Source of the DNA: Protonemura montana
Taxonomy: Eukaryota; Arthropoda; Insecta; Plecoptera; Nemouridae
Reading direction: 5' to 3'
Length of the DNA: 64,000 nt
NCBI GenBank assembly: GCA_947568835.1
Contig: OX387609.1
Location: 15,537,708-15,601,707, forward strand
Under the pieces are notes generated by a model. The model made no database searches. It worked only from the letters and a program-made list of their open reading frames with translations, and was not told the DNA's origin. The first letter of the stretch is position 1; each line of letters starts with the position of its first letter. Shown piece by piece: positions 23,501 to 38,500 of this stretch. The position numbers and the translations under genes were made by a program.

Positions 23501-26500
23501 CAACACTGCGCTGAGTCAGGTATTGGATGGGTGACCATCAGACACATGACCAGTTCTGTTCGGGAGAGAGGTTGGAGGGATGAAAGTTAAGCAACACTGC
23601 GCTGGGTCAGGTATTGGATGGGTGACCATCATACACATGACCAGTTCTGTTCGGGAGAGAGGTTGGAGGGATGAAAGTTAAGCAACACTGCGCTGAGTCA
23701 GGTATTGGATGGGTGACCATCATACACATGACCAGTTCTGTTCGGGAGAGAGGTTGTAGGGATTAAACCAAGTTTAGATCGGGAGATTATCAGTCACGTG
23801 ACAGAGGTCATATATTTGTTCAAAACACCAAGCGGTGGAATATTAAACCGCTTTGCGAACTGCGATTGTGCCACGAGCTCAATTTTGGGAAGAAACACAG
23901 AGCGGGACCAGTGGTTCCCACGCAGCATCGCACGACTCCAACATGCACTAAACACGTTCAACAAATTCACTTTCAAACAAATCTAGTCGGCCAATTACTT
24001 GTCCTGAGTGCGTTTTTTTGTTCCCATTGTTATTGTTTGCTATTCTGCAAGCTCGTGTGGGCCGCATCAGCCGCAAGTCCCTGGCCCATATCTCCATGAC
24101 AACCGCTGCCCACAGCCCTCGAGATCGTAGCCATCGCGTTCCACCGCCTTGCGTGTGTCAATCACTTACTAGACGCCGAACTGACATACAAGGCGGTGCT
24201 TTTGATCATTATCGTTATGATTGCGATCAGCGGGGCGAATTAAGGCCAATCTGGTCGCTATCATGCAGTCTGGCCCACGTCGTCCTAATCACGTTGGAAG
24301 ACCTTTTTTTTTGTAATTAGCTGCATTTTAAATGAAAATTATTTGGTTTTGTTGGATATTATCCAAGTAGCATCTCGTAGATTGTTGCGTGGTTGTTTTT
24401 ATAGCAATGCTTTGATGTTCTGATGTTTTCTCCGGTTTTGCTCTGCGTTGAAGAGGTTTGCGGTCCTAGAAAGGGTCTAACTTTTGATACCCTTTATAAG
24501 TTAGACCCTTTAAAGGGCCGCAAATATCATTAACACAGAGCAATACCGAAAAACACTTCATAACATCTCTAAGATTGAGCAATAATCTTGAATTATCACA
24601 TGAACCAACTTACATAGTAATTCCTGGACAAATAGAGTAAATGATAATCAAGCCAGAATCACCACCCACTGCCATTTATTATATTTTTCTATTATTTTTT
24701 TATTAGTGTCTTAAAATTCTCATACTATAGGACGGTATATCTTCAGCAGAATGTACAGACTAACTTCTAAAATGAACATGAATTCAAAGTATTATTATTT
24801 TATTATTATCAACGCTATAACCGTCTCAAAAATTGATGCCCAAACTCCTTGGAGATCTGTCATTCTCATCAAATACACTAAAATCGTCTCTAAAAGCCGG
24901 TGTTCAAGTAGCTCAATGGTTCAGAGCAACACCCGCGACAGGTGGAGATCGGGGTCCAAGTAGCTCAATTGGTTAGAGCAACACCCACGACAGGTGGAGA
25001 TCGGGGTCCAAGTAGCTCAATTGGTTAGAGCAACACCCGCGACAGGTGGAGATCGGGGTCCAAGTAGCTCAATTGGTTAGAGCAACACCCGCGACAGGTG
25101 GAGATCGGGGTTCGAGTAGCTCAATAGGTTAGAGCAACACCCACGACAGGTGGAGATCGGGGTCCAAGTAGCTCAATTAGTTAGAGCAACACCCGCGACA
25201 GGTGGAGATCGGGGTCCAAGTAGCTCAATTGGTCAGAGCAACACCCGCGACAGGTGGAGATCGGGGTCCAAGTAGCTCAATTGGTTAGAGCAACACCCGT
25301 GACAGGTGGAGATCGGGGTCCAAGTAGCTGAATTGGTTAGAGCAACACTCGTGACAGGTGGAGATCGGGGTCCAAGTAGCTCAATTGGTTAGAGCAACAC
25401 CCGCGACAGGTGGAGATCGGGGTCCAAGTAGCTCAATTGGTTAGAGCAACACCCGTGACAGGTGGAGATCGGGGTCCAAGTAGCTCAATTGGTTAGAGCA
25501 ACACCCGCGACAGGTGGAGATCGGGGTCCAAGTAGCTCAATTGGTTAGAGCAACACCCACGACAGGTGGAGATCGGGGTCCAAGTAGCTCAATTGGTTAG
25601 AGCAACACCCGCGACAGGTGGAGATCGGGGTCCAAGTAGCTCAATTGGTTAGAGCAACACCCGCGACAGGTGGAGATCGGGGTTCGAGTCCGCGTTTGGA
25701 CATCAATTTTTGAAACGGTTATAGTGTTGATAATAATAAAATACCCCGCGCATTGCAAGCGTTTGCAATTTAAATAAGATTTCATCCTAACAAAGTATAA
25801 TTAATTAAAGTGCCTTATAATAATAATTAAGTTAAAGATGGTTTGCCAATATAAAGTTGCGATATCAATGAGGCTTGCATTTTCACTAAACAAATCGGTG
25901 CCCGACTCTAGTATTTGGCCGGACTCGGCAACAATGAGTATTGTTCTCCGTTGTTTCCCTTGTACGGGGTGAAAGTCCCCTACGAGAGATTACTATCACA
26001 GACACGTGACGACGCCATCTTGTAGCCACGTCTTGCAATCGATGCGCCTGATTTGGGCGTCGGTCAAAGACAACGGCGTCGTTGAGGATTTCACGTAGCA
26101 GACTTTCGTAGTTTGTTTCGTTTAAAAGTTATTTATTATTATTATTAATTGTAGTGTTTAACGACGCACTGTTTTGGCAACGTGCCGTGCGGCACTGGTC
26201 TAATGGCGTCGGTGAATGAGTGGATGATGATGATGAGGATGATGATGAACCTAACCTAGCCTAGAAGTGAGGAGGGGAAACCCGGTGCCGGCACGTAGCC
26301 TACTCCTGTCGAAGAGCACCAAGGGGATCACCGGCTTAACTTCCCTTCCGAAGGACGGTACAACACGAACAACAGGATTCCTCCACAAATCCATGCTGTC
26401 GAGAGGTTGATAAGCAAAGCGAGTGAAGTTGCTGTACTAACTTTCATCCCTCCAACCTCTCTCCCGAACAGAACTGGTCATGTGTATGATGGTCACCCAT

Positions 26501-29500
26501 CCAATACCTGACACAGCGCAGTGTTGCTTAACTTTCATCCCTCCAACCTCTCTACCGAACAGAACTGGTCATGTGTATGATGGTCACTCATCCAATACCT
26601 GACTCAGCGCAGTGTTGCTTAACTTTCATCCCTCCAACCTCTCTCCTGAACAGAACTGGTCATGTGTATGATGGTCACCCATCCAATACCTGACCCAGCG
26701 CAGTGTTGCTTAACTTTCATCCCTCTAACCTCTCTCCCGAACAGAACTGGTCATGTGTATGATGGTCACCCATCCAATACCTGACCCAGCGCAGTGTTGC
26801 TTAACTTTCATCCCTTCAACCTCTCTCCCGAACAGAACTGGTCATGTGTATGATGGTCACTCATCCAATACCTGACTCAGCGCAGTGTTGCTTAACTTTC
26901 ATCCCTCTAACCTCTCTCCCGAACAGAACTGGTCATGTGTATGATGGTCACCCATCCAATACCTGACCCAGCGCAGTGTTGCTTAACTTTCATCCCTCCA
27001 ACCTCTCTCCCAAACAGAACTGGTCATGTGTATGATGGTCACCCATCCAATACATGACTCAGCGCAGTGTTGCTTAACTTTCATCCCTCCAACCTCTCTC
27101 CTGAACAGAACTGGTCATGTGTATGATGGTCACCCATCCAATACCTGACCCAGCGCAGTGTTGCTTAACTTTCATCCCTCTAACCTCTCTCCCGAACAGA
27201 ACTGGTCATGTGTATGATGGTCACCCATCCAATACCTGACCCAGCGCAGTGTTGCTTAACTTTCATCCCTCCAACCTCTCTCCCAAACAGAACTGGTCAT
27301 GTGTATGATGGTCACCCATCCAATACCTGACCCAGCGCATAGTTTGAAAGTAAAACCCTGGAGATACAAAGCGACGACATGAGACATGCACTTTATATGC
27401 AGTTTCTTTGCTGCACTCGCTTGATGGTCACGTGATTATCATGATTTGATTGATTCCACGAACCGGAATGAGGTTGGCGTCGAACACGCGACGACGGCGA
27501 CCTCTTTCCAGCCAGACGCCCGACTCGACCGGGGCGTTGCACTGCCTTCACGACTGGACTTTTCTGCCATGTGCCATTATTAAACTTCCACCATGACCAG
27601 TTCTGTTCGGGAGAGAGGTTGGAGGGATGAAAGTTAAGCAACACTGCGCTGGGTCAGGTATTGGATGGGTGACCATCATACACATGACCAGTTCTGTTCG
27701 GGAGAGAGGTTGGAGGGATGAAAGTTAAGCAACACTGCGCTGGGTCAGGTATTGGATGGGTGACCATCATACACATGACCAGTTCTGTTCGGGAGAGAGG
27801 TTGAAGGGATGAAAGTTAAGCAACACTGCGCTGAGTCAGGTATTGGATGGGTGACCATCATACACATGACCAGTTCTGTTCGGAAGAGAGGTTGAAGGGA
27901 TGAAAGTTAAGCAACACTGCGCTGGGTCAGATATTGAATGAGTGACCATCATACACATGACCAGTTCTGTTTGGGAGAGAGGTTGGAGGGATGAAAGTTA
28001 AGCAACACTGCGCTGGGTCAGGTATTGGATGAGTGACCATCATACACATGACCAGTTCTGTTCGGGAGAGAGGTTGGAGGGATGAAAGTTAAGCAACACT
28101 GCGCTGGGTCAGGTATTGGATGGGTGACCATCATACACATGACCAGTTCTGTTCGGGAGAGAGGTTGGAGGGATGAAAGTTAAGCAACACTGCACTGAGT
28201 CAGGTATTGGATGGGTGACCATCATACACATGACCAGTTCTGTTTGGGAGAGAGGTTGGAGGGATGAAAGTTAAGCAACACTGCGCTGGGTCAGGTATTG
28301 GATGGGTGACCATCATACACATGACCAGTTCTGTTCGGGAGAGAGGTTGGAGGGATGAAAGTTAAGCAACACTGCGCTGGGTCAGGTATTGGATGGGTGA
28401 CCATCATACACATGACCAGTTCTGTTCGGGAGAGAGGTTGGAGGGATGAAAGTTAAGCAACACTGCACTGAGTCAGGTATTGGATGGGTGACCATCATAC
28501 ACATGACCAGTTCTGTTTGGGAGAGAGGTTGGAGGGATGAAAGTTAAGCAACACTGCGCTGGGTCAGGTATTGGATGGGTGACCATCATACACATGACCA
28601 GTTCTGTTTGGGAGAGAGGTTGGAGGGATGAAAGTTAAGCAACACTGCGCTGGGTCAGGTATTGGATGGGTGACCATCATACACATGACCAGTTCTGTTT
28701 GGGAGAGAGGTTGGAGGGATGAAAGTTAAGCAACACTGCGCTGGGTCAGGTATTGGATGGGTGACCATCATACACATGACCAGTTCTGTTTGGGAGAGAG
28801 GTTGGAGGGATGAAAGTTAAGCAACACTGCGCTGGGTCAGGTATTGGATGGGTGACCATCATACACATGACCAGTTCTGTTTGGGAGAGAGGTTGGAGGG
28901 ATGAAAGTTAAGCAACACTGCGCTGGGTTAGGTATTGGATGGGTGACCATCATACACATGACCAGTTCTGTTTGGGAGAGAGGTTGGAGGGATGAAAGTT
29001 AAGCAACACTGCGCTGGGTCAGGTATTGGATGGGTGATCATCATACACATGACCAGTTCTGTTTGGGAGAGAGGTTGGAGTGATGAAAGTTTAGCAACAC
29101 TGCGCTGGGTCAGGTATTGGATGGGTGACCATCATACACATGACCAGTTCTGTTTGGGAGAGAGGTTGGAGGGATGAAAGTTAAGCAACACTGCGCTGGG
29201 TCAGGTATTGGATGGGTGCCCATCATACACATGACCAGTTCTGTTCGGGAGATGGGTTGGAGGGATGAAAGTTAAGCAACACTGCACTGGGTCTGGTATT
29301 GGATGGGTGACCATCATACACATGACCAGTTCTGTTCGGGAGAGAGGTTGAAGGGATGAAAGTTAAGCAACACTGCGCTGGGTCAGGTATTGGATGGGTG
29401 ACCATCATACACATGACCAGTTCTGTTCGGGAGAGAGGTTGAAGGGATGAAAGTTAAGCAACACTGCACTGGGTCAGGTATTGGATGGGTGGCCATCATA

Positions 29501-32500
29501 CACATGACCAGTTCTGTTTGGGAGAGAGGTTGAAGGGATGAAAGCTAAGCAACACTGCACTGGGTCAGGTATTGGATGGGTGGCCATCATACACATGACC
29601 AGTTCTGTTCGGGAGAGAGGTTGGAGGGATGAAAGTTAAGCAACACTGCGCTGGGTCAGGTATTGGATGGGTGACCATCATACACATGACCAGTTCTGTT
29701 CGGGAGAGAGGTTGGAGGGATGAAAGTTAAGCAACACTGCGCTGGGTCAGGTATTGGATGGGTGACCATCATTCACATGACCAGTTCTGTTCGGGAGAGA
29801 GGTTGGAGGGATGAAAGTTAAGCAACACTGCGCTGGGTCAGGTATTGGATGGGTGACCATCATTCACATGACCAGTTCTGTTCGGGAGAGAGGTTGTAGG
29901 GATGAAAGTTAAGTCCAGCTGCTTACAAGTAAAGTCAGTGTCTTCTATGCTACGCTGGTCCCGATCCACGCATGCGCGGTAAGACCCGACATGGGCCAAG
30001 CAGTCAAGTCAGTATGCAGTGGGTCAGTCGCGCTCTAAGCTCGTCGAGAGAAGGTCGACAACAATCCGAGCTCGAACCAAGGACTACGGTCACTTAAAAT
30101 ACAAGACAGTGCGTGTCGGGCCAAGGGTTGGGACGAAGCCATCGGCGTCCAGGGTGGCCGTTAAGAGTAAAAAAACTTCTGTTGTTTTAAAGTGCGGTTT
30201 TTTTAAAGTGTTTGCGCCGGATCTTTGATCTGAAACCCGCGTGCGGATTCGTATAATAGTGAACTTACCCCGACATCGGCGATCTCTAGCTAGTTGCCAT
30301 GGCGACTGACTTGCTATCCGAGAAGCTGGAGTCACGGCTTCACCTGTCCAACACTAAGGTGGTCGGCGAGGATAGAATCCGCAAGGCGCGTGAAAACAAC
30401 GAAGATGTTGCCGTCCTCTCGACGTTTATGCCATCACTAGACCCCAAGGTTAAGAAGCCACCGTTTGAGTGTTCGCTGAGATCGCGTTGTCTTCTGGGAG
30501 ACTCCAAGCTGGCCACCACAGGTAGATAAACGCCTCTCCTAAGGTAGACCAGAAAGTCTAGTCGAAAATCAACGGTTTAAAGTCACTAGTTCACAATTTG
30601 CCTTTCTGCTAAGTTAAGCAACATATCGCTGAGTCGGGCGTTGGGTAGGTGACCACATGCACACTTTAAGGCACAGAAGTCTAACAAAACTTGGATAAGT
30701 AGAAGAATATACCAACAGCCAATAGACCAGTGGTCCTTGGTGCTGTTGGACAGGAGCAGCCAACACAGTGTGTCAAAGTGACAAGGCTAAGCGGTGGCCG
30801 GTCCTTGGTGCTGTTGTACAGGAGCAGCCAACACAGTGTGTCAAAGTGACAAGGCTAAGCGGTGGCCGGTCCTTGGTGCTGTTGGACAGGAGCAGCCAAC
30901 ACAGTGTGTCAAAGAGACAAGGCTAAGCGGTGGCCGGTTCTTGGTGCTGTTGGACAGGAGCAGCCAACACAGTGTGTCAAAGTGACAAGGCTAAGCGGTG
31001 ACCGGTCCTTGGTGCTGTTGGACAGGAGCAGCCAACACAGTGCGTCAAAGTGACAAGGCTAAGCGGTGGCCGGTCCTTGGTGCTGTTGGACAGGAGCAGC
31101 CAACACAGTGTGTCAAAGTGACAAGGCTAAGCGGTGGCCGGTCCTTGGTGCTGTTGGACAGGAGCAGCCAACACAGTGTGTCAAAGAGACAAGGCTAAGC
31201 GGTGGCCGGTCCTTGGTGCTGTTGGACAGGAGCAGGCTTCGTGCCGGCACCGGGTTCACCCTCGGATTCCTGCCATGACAGGCTGGCTGCATCCGATCCA
31301 CGGCCTCCTTGTTCATCTCAAGTAGTTCTTGTCTCAGCCAACTCCAATTGTGGCTCGCCGCTAGGAGGTCCCGGCATCGAAGCCAGCGTGCGCCGAGATC
31401 GCCTTGTTTGGCCAGACAAGGACGCTGCCATGGCGACCGCCGTTAGTGCGAGTCGGTGCATCCTGATGCACTTTCGGATGCATCGTGACACTCTGCGAAG
31501 GGAAAGCACTTGCGGTGGTTTAGTGAACTAGGTCGGGTCGTTGCCCGGAAGTCAGTCCTGGGGTGGAGCAGAGCAGCCTTGTTAGGTTTGTTGTCATGCC
31601 AACCAGCTGACCGTTAACCAAGTTAACGAGAGTCTCGCAACTCGAATCGTAATCAATCGATGCCCGCCACGCCTGGAAGTCTTGGTGACATTCGGAGCCA
31701 CTTTAAGTGCGTTAACAGTCCGTTAGCCAGGCGTCGCCTAGGGCAACGAGCGATTACATAGTGAAGGAAAGAGAGTTAGCAATCGTGCTGTCAAATCTGT
31801 GGCTTGGCACATTAAAAAACAGATGCGTTCCCAAGGGATACGGGAGACAAACATGGCAAGCAACTTCATCGTTGTCCGAGGCGGTGATTTTAATAGCTAA
31901 GAAAACACTTGTTGCATTCCTAACATGGTAACTCTCCAACCAGTTCGTTAAGTCAACCGTCCGTTATTGCCAGCAAACCGTTCGTCAAGATCGCCGTCTG
32001 TTTCCGAGCGACCCAATCATTGAATTAGCATGCCGTGCCAGCCCACTATGTTACCATGACAACGCGCCTTGTAAGGATCAGCGGCAAAGCGTCGAGGAAA
32101 CAAGCAATTAACAGGCGGTCGCCTAGCAACGCGCTGTGATTGGGAACGGGTGGGACTTTAATCAGAGCTGGCTAAACAATGGGACGTCATTGCCCGTTGC
32201 CGGGCTCCCGTATCGCATGGGTTGCCATAGCGACAGCTGATTACCTTGGAAGGAAATGATCTTGCCGAGCTAACCGGGCCATAGAGGGAGATGTGATACT
32301 GACTTGTCTTATGTCTATGTCCAACGTCCCATGTCCTACGTCCCATGCCCCATGCCCCATGCCCCATGCCCCATGCCCCATGCCCCATGCCCCATGCCCC
32401 ATGTCCCATGCCCCATGTCCCATGTCCCATGCCCCATGTCCCATGTCCCATATCCCATGTCCCATGTCATATGTCACATTTCCCATGTCCCATGTCCCAT

Positions 32501-35500
32501 GCCCCATGTCCCATGCCCCATGTCCCATGTCCCATGTCCCATGTCCCATGTCCCATGTCCCATGTCCCATGTCCCGTGTCCCATGACCCATGTCCCATGC
32601 CCCATGTCCCATGTCCTATGTCCCGTGTCCCATGTCCCATGTCCCATGCCCCATGTCCCATGTCCCATGTCCCGTGTCCCATGACCCATGCCCCATGTCC
32701 CATGTCCCATGCCCCATGTCCCATGTCCCATGTCCCATGCCCCATGTCCCATGTCCCATGTCCCATGTCCCATGTCCCATGTCCCATGCCCCATGTCCCA
32801 TGTCACATGTCCCATGCCCCATGTCCCATGTCCCATGTCCCGTGTCCCATGTCCCATGCCCCATGTCCCATGTCCCATGTCCCGTGTCCCATGCCCCATG
32901 CCCCATGCCCCATGTCCCATGCCCCATGTCCCATGCCCCATGCCCCATGTCCCATGCCCCATGTCCCATGTCCCATGTCCCATGCCCCATGTCCCATGTC
33001 CCATGTCCCATGCCCCATGTCCCATGTCCCATGTCCCATGCCCCATGTCCCGTGTCCCATGTCCCATGTCCCATGCCCCATGTCCCATGCCCTATGTCAT
33101 ATACCCTATGACAATTTACTCTTGGACAAAGAGTACATGTGTAATCGCAAGGAAGGCAACGTCCCATGCAACGTCCCATGCAACGTCCCATGCAACGTCC
33201 TATGCCACAAAGTTACCATAAAGGTCATCTACTAGTTTGTGTTTCACTCCCGGGTCGTTGGTCTGTGCGTATTTATACGTTTAAAATGACAAACATGGCG
33301 GACTGTTTGGCAAACATGGCGGACTGTTTGGCAAACATGGCGGACTGTTTGGCAAACATGGCGGTTGTTACGGTTGAATGTACGAGGTTCGTGCCAGTGT
33401 TTAACCTGACTGACAGTTTTCACTGGGCCGTGGTGAAATTGTATACTAATTCAATTAGACGCCGCCATTGCATCGACTCGGCGCTGGATTTTGTATCTGC
33501 AAGGCGGTGGAAAGTTCTGCCTAGAGGCTGGAGGCAACGTTCACCTCGACATTTCAGCCCACAACAAGATGGACGTATTTATTTGAGGTGTTTAACGACG
33601 CACTGTTTTGACAACTGGCAATGCGGCACTGATCTAATGGCGTCGGTGAATGAGTGGATGATGATGAGGATGATGATGAACCTAACCTAGCCTAGAAGGA
33701 AGGAGGGGAAACCCGGTGCCGGCACGTAGCCTACTCCTGTCGAAGAGCAAGGGGACCACCGGCTTAACGTCCCTTCCGAAGGACGGTACAACGTGAACAA
33801 CAGGATTCCTTCACAAATCCATGCTGTCGAGAGGTTGATAAGCAAGGCGAGTGAAGTTGATGTACTAACTTTCATCCCTCCAACCTCTCTCCCAAACAGA
33901 ACTGGTCATGTGTATGATGGTCACCCATCCAATACCTGACTCAGCGCAGTGTTGCTTAACTTTCATTCCTCTAACCTCTCTCCCGAACAGAACTGGTCAT
34001 GTGTATGATGGTCACCCATCCAATACCTGACCCAGCGCAGTGTTGCTTAACTTTCATTCCTCTAACCTCTCTCGCGAACAGAAAAAGATAGACTTGCCAT
34101 GCAATTTGTAATCAATCCTTTCAGCCGTGAAACAAGCCGGGGGACAAGTCAAGCTGATATTACTAACCGCCATGATAGCGAGCTGAGCAATGGCCTGCAC
34201 CAGAGATGCATGGGCAAGATTTATCCGTTATTTTCCTGTCAAGTAATAAACCTCTGGACCATCGCTAGTCTGGCCTTGCGGAGATCGGGGCTTCAGAGCG
34301 CAGTTCAGTGATATAACTAGATTAGCACCTTGACTCGGAGTTGCTTCACATTGAAAGATCTCTAGTGTTTTGACAGGTAGAAGTAGGGTTATGTCGTTTT
34401 CAAACATAGTGTTTCAAAGGAGCTTCTGTGGGATAACCACGCTTGGATGCCGACAATATGTAACGTTGCTGAGATCCAATAGGTAAACCTAGCGAAACAA
34501 TCCTGTTGGGAGGAAGAACAGGCAGCGGTGTAGTCGAGGGTATCCGCGGGTATACCCAAAAAACTTTTTGACACCGAGCGTATACCCAAAAAAATATATA
34601 TACAGGGTATACGCCCAGTAAATACTCTTTGCAAAACTTTAAAATGCGTTTTGCTACGACAATTCTTAATCTCCCTACAACCTGCACTATAAAACCTCGA
34701 AAAGCAAAGTTTATTCTAAAAAGTGGGTAGTCCGTGTATAGTAGGGGTTCGTATGATCTGGATGGGTATGCAATGGTTTTTCCAAGCAGTCAACGTACTC
34801 ATTCAACCCACCCGAGGAAAGCGCGATTGCAGCTACCCCAACACCAAGTAGTAGTTTTAATGTTGATAGGAATGAACTATCTAAGAACTATAACTAGTGA
34901 ATAGACTAAAGGTAAAGAATTAAAAACACCCCCCACCCAGTACCTAACCTAGTGATGACCACAACATTTGGAACTCACAGCCTGATAACCCAGCGTATAC
35001 CCAAAAAGAATGTAGGACTACACCACTGGGTACAGGCGTTGAGTGTAGGTTCTAGGTAGAGAAACAACGTTAATGTTACAGTCTCTGCGTGAAAGATGGC
35101 CGCCAAATGACTACCTTACCGACAAAAATGCAGAGTACCGGAACATCACGTTAAGTGGAGCCACTGTCGTATGAAATTTAATTTCAATATTTCTCGTAGG
35201 TTACTCGCTTTTTAATATCGTTACGTGTTTATCAATCGTTGAGGTAAACATTGATGGAGATTTTTTGAGCATGAAAAGTCTCAAAAGCGAGTTAACTTAC
35301 GAGAAATATCGAAATTAAATTTCATACAACAGTGGCTCCACTTAACGTGATGTTCCGGTACTCTGCATTTTTGTCGGTAAGGTAGTCATTTGGCGGCCAT
35401 CTTTCACGCAGAGACTGAAACATTGACGTTGTTTCTCTACCTAGAACCTGCACTCAACGGTATTATGATTTAGCGACACTCGTCCTCTTCTCTGTACCAA

Positions 35501-38500
35501 ATAAGAGCAAGAGATGGAAGCCGTTGTCCCGCCATCCGGCCAATGATAAGCTGTCTCTTTGACTCACTGACCAGGCTATTTACAGCCAAGAACCGTCTCG
35601 CCGGTATGAAGGGGGGAAGGGGGGAAGGATTGTGAAAGTGAATCAACAGGTGTGCTAACTAGATGCTGCGATGCGATCTCGGAGGCACTAGATGACGTCA
35701 TAACTACATCCCACTCGCACGTGACCAGGTGCCGTATCACCCAGAAAGTGCATGAGACAGACGAGGATAGCGATACGCGACTAACCGTGAGTGCAAGAGA
35801 GACAACACAATGTTAGCGATGGGTTGTTGTGCGGCGATTAAGAAGGGCGTGATTAGGGATTTAAGGAAGAGAGTTTCTGGGCTTGACGTGTTTAGCCAGT
35901 TGGGAGTGGTTCGGGTACATGCACTCGCATGTACCTACAAGTTGCGAAACTATTTCAATCGCCGATAACTATCATTATTTTAATTTTATTTCACATTATT
36001 TGTTGACGATTGCGTAGGTATAAGATTTTATCCGCTGTGATGCAATCTCTTTTGATTCTTGTGTTTGCAAGTTTATTTAGTAGCAGATTGACCGTCAAGT
36101 TTGCGGTCTCATAAATATGAGAATCCCTGTTATTTAATTATTATGAACACTGTAAACGTCTCAAAAATTGATCATAATAATAAATTACCACCGCGTATTG
36201 CAAGCGTTTGCAATTTAAATAAGATTTCATCTTTACCTGTCACTTCTTCACGACTTCTAAGGGCATGAGTGGGCAGTCATAAGCTTATTTAATTGTTTGT
36301 CGACTTCCGTTTGGTTCTGTCCCCCGATTCGGAGGTTGAACAAATCTGTGCTCATCACGTTAAGCAATACTGCCTGGGATAATCTGGTGGATGGTTACCA
36401 TGACCACAAGCCTCTAGCTCGTCTTCTATTGTGAATAAGTGAAGACACAGATCAAGTTAAGTAACACTGCGCTGGGTCAGGTATTGGATGGGTGATCATC
36501 ATACACATGACCAGTTCTGTTCGAGAGAGAGGTTGGAGGGATGAAAGTTAAGCAACACTGCGCTGAGACAGGTATTGGATGGGTAACCATCATACACATG
36601 ACCAGTTCTGTTCGGGAGAGAGGTTGGAGGGATGAAAGTTAGTACAGCAACTTCACTCGCCTTGCTTATCAAACTCTCGACAGCATGGATTTGTGGAGGA
36701 ATCCTGTTGTTCGCGTTGTACTGTCCTTCGGAAGGGACGTTAAGCCGGTGGTCCCCTTGGTGCTCTTCGACAGGAGTAGGCTACCCGGTGCGGGTTTCCC
36801 CTCCTCCCGTCTAGGCTAGGTTCATCATCATCCTCATCATCATCCACTCATTCACCGACGCCATTAGACCAGTGCCGCATGACCAGTTGTCAAAACAGTC
36901 CGTCGTTTAACACTACAAATATTGATAATAATAATATTCCAGCAGAAATCTTGGTTTGGCCAGCGTTTGCCTTGCACTTACAAAGTCACGTGTAGGTTGC
37001 GTGTTGACTCGGACTGGTCTGGGGTTGACGTTGAAATAATGGGGTGCCAGCACGCGAGGGTGTCTGGGGTTAATGCACGTCTCACAAAACTCACATGTCG
37101 CATAGACATGAGGGGCGTTAACATCGACCTGTTTCCACCCAGACATTTAGTCTGGCTACCACCGGACACTGGCCGAGCTCACAGCTGTCTTGCAACATTA
37201 TCCTCCATCCAATACCTTAACCAGCACAGTGTGCCTTAACTTTCATCCCTCCAACCTCTCTCCCGAACAGAACTGGTCATGTGTATGATGGTCACCCATC
37301 CAATACCTGACCCAGCGCGGTGTTGCTTAACTTCGGTGATCTCACGAGGACCGGTGTTTCCAACACGCCAAACCGTTCGGTGGTCACCCATCCAATACCT
37401 GACCCAGCGCAGTGTTGCTTAACTTCGGTGATCTCACGAGGACCGATGTTTCCAACACGCCAAACCGTTCGGTGGTCACCCATCCAATACCTGACCCAGC
37501 GCAGTGTTGCTTAACTTCGGTGATCTCACGAGGACCGGTGTTTCCAACACGGCAAACCATTCGGTGGTAACCTATCCAATACCTGACCCAGCGCAGTGTT
37601 GCTTAACTTCGGTGATCTCACGAGGACCGGTGTTTCCAACACGCCAAACCGTTCGGTGGTCACCCATCCAATACCTGACCCAGCGCAGTGTTGCTTAACT
37701 CCGGTGATCTCACGAGGCCCGGTGTTTCCAACACGGCAAACCGTTCGGTGGTCACCCATCCAATACCTGACCCAGCGCAGTGTTGCTTAACTTCAGTGAT
37801 CTCACGAGGACCGGTGTTTCCAACACGCCAAACCGTTCGGTGGTCACCCATCCAATACCTGACCCAGCGCAGTGTTGCTTAACTTCGGTGATCTCACGAG
37901 GACCGGTGTTTCCAACACGCCAAACCGTTCGGTGGTTACCCATCCAATACCTGACCCAGCGCAGTGTTGCTTAACTTCGGTGATCTCACGAGGACCGGTG
38001 TTTCCAACACGCCAAACCGTTCGGTGGTCACCCATCCAATACCTGACCCAGCGCAGTGTTGCTTAACTTCGGTGATTGAAGAGAGAAATGTCCGAATTCT
38101 TCCTGATCTTTATCCCTAGAATCTGAGAGTTCAAAACAGAAGCTTCTGTTTATTCCCATTTGACGATTGGTCATTATTTTAGTCTCAAGCTGGATCCTGA
38201 GCGACCCAATTCATGTAGGTTTTTATGTATGTTCTTGGCACACAACGATGCATACAGAGGCTCCATTATGAGTCAACCTTCCTTCCCGACATTCCTCTTT
38301 CCACTACAAACAAGTCACGTGGTCGCAGCTGGAATGACGTCACTAATTAGCCGGTCTCGTTTGTGTACGCTCGTGACGTCACGGTTTTTAAAAAAATCAT
38401 TTCCGTGAGATTTTGTGCGACAAAAACCAGATCCGGTCGCATCTTTAAATTTATAAAACTCTTACAACTGGGTTGGTAACTATGACAGCAGCTGATAAAG

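Noticed and set aside
32158..33235. Frames of up to 296 codons over the CCCATGY satellite
   Set aside because: Simple-sequence artefact on both strands.
37205..38078. Functional 5S rRNA gene cluster
   Set aside because: Units hold only the central part of a 5S-like sequence; the paired 5' and 3' ends of the 5S rRNA and a T-run terminator are absent. They equal the SINE head, so a SINE-derived satellite is the better reading.
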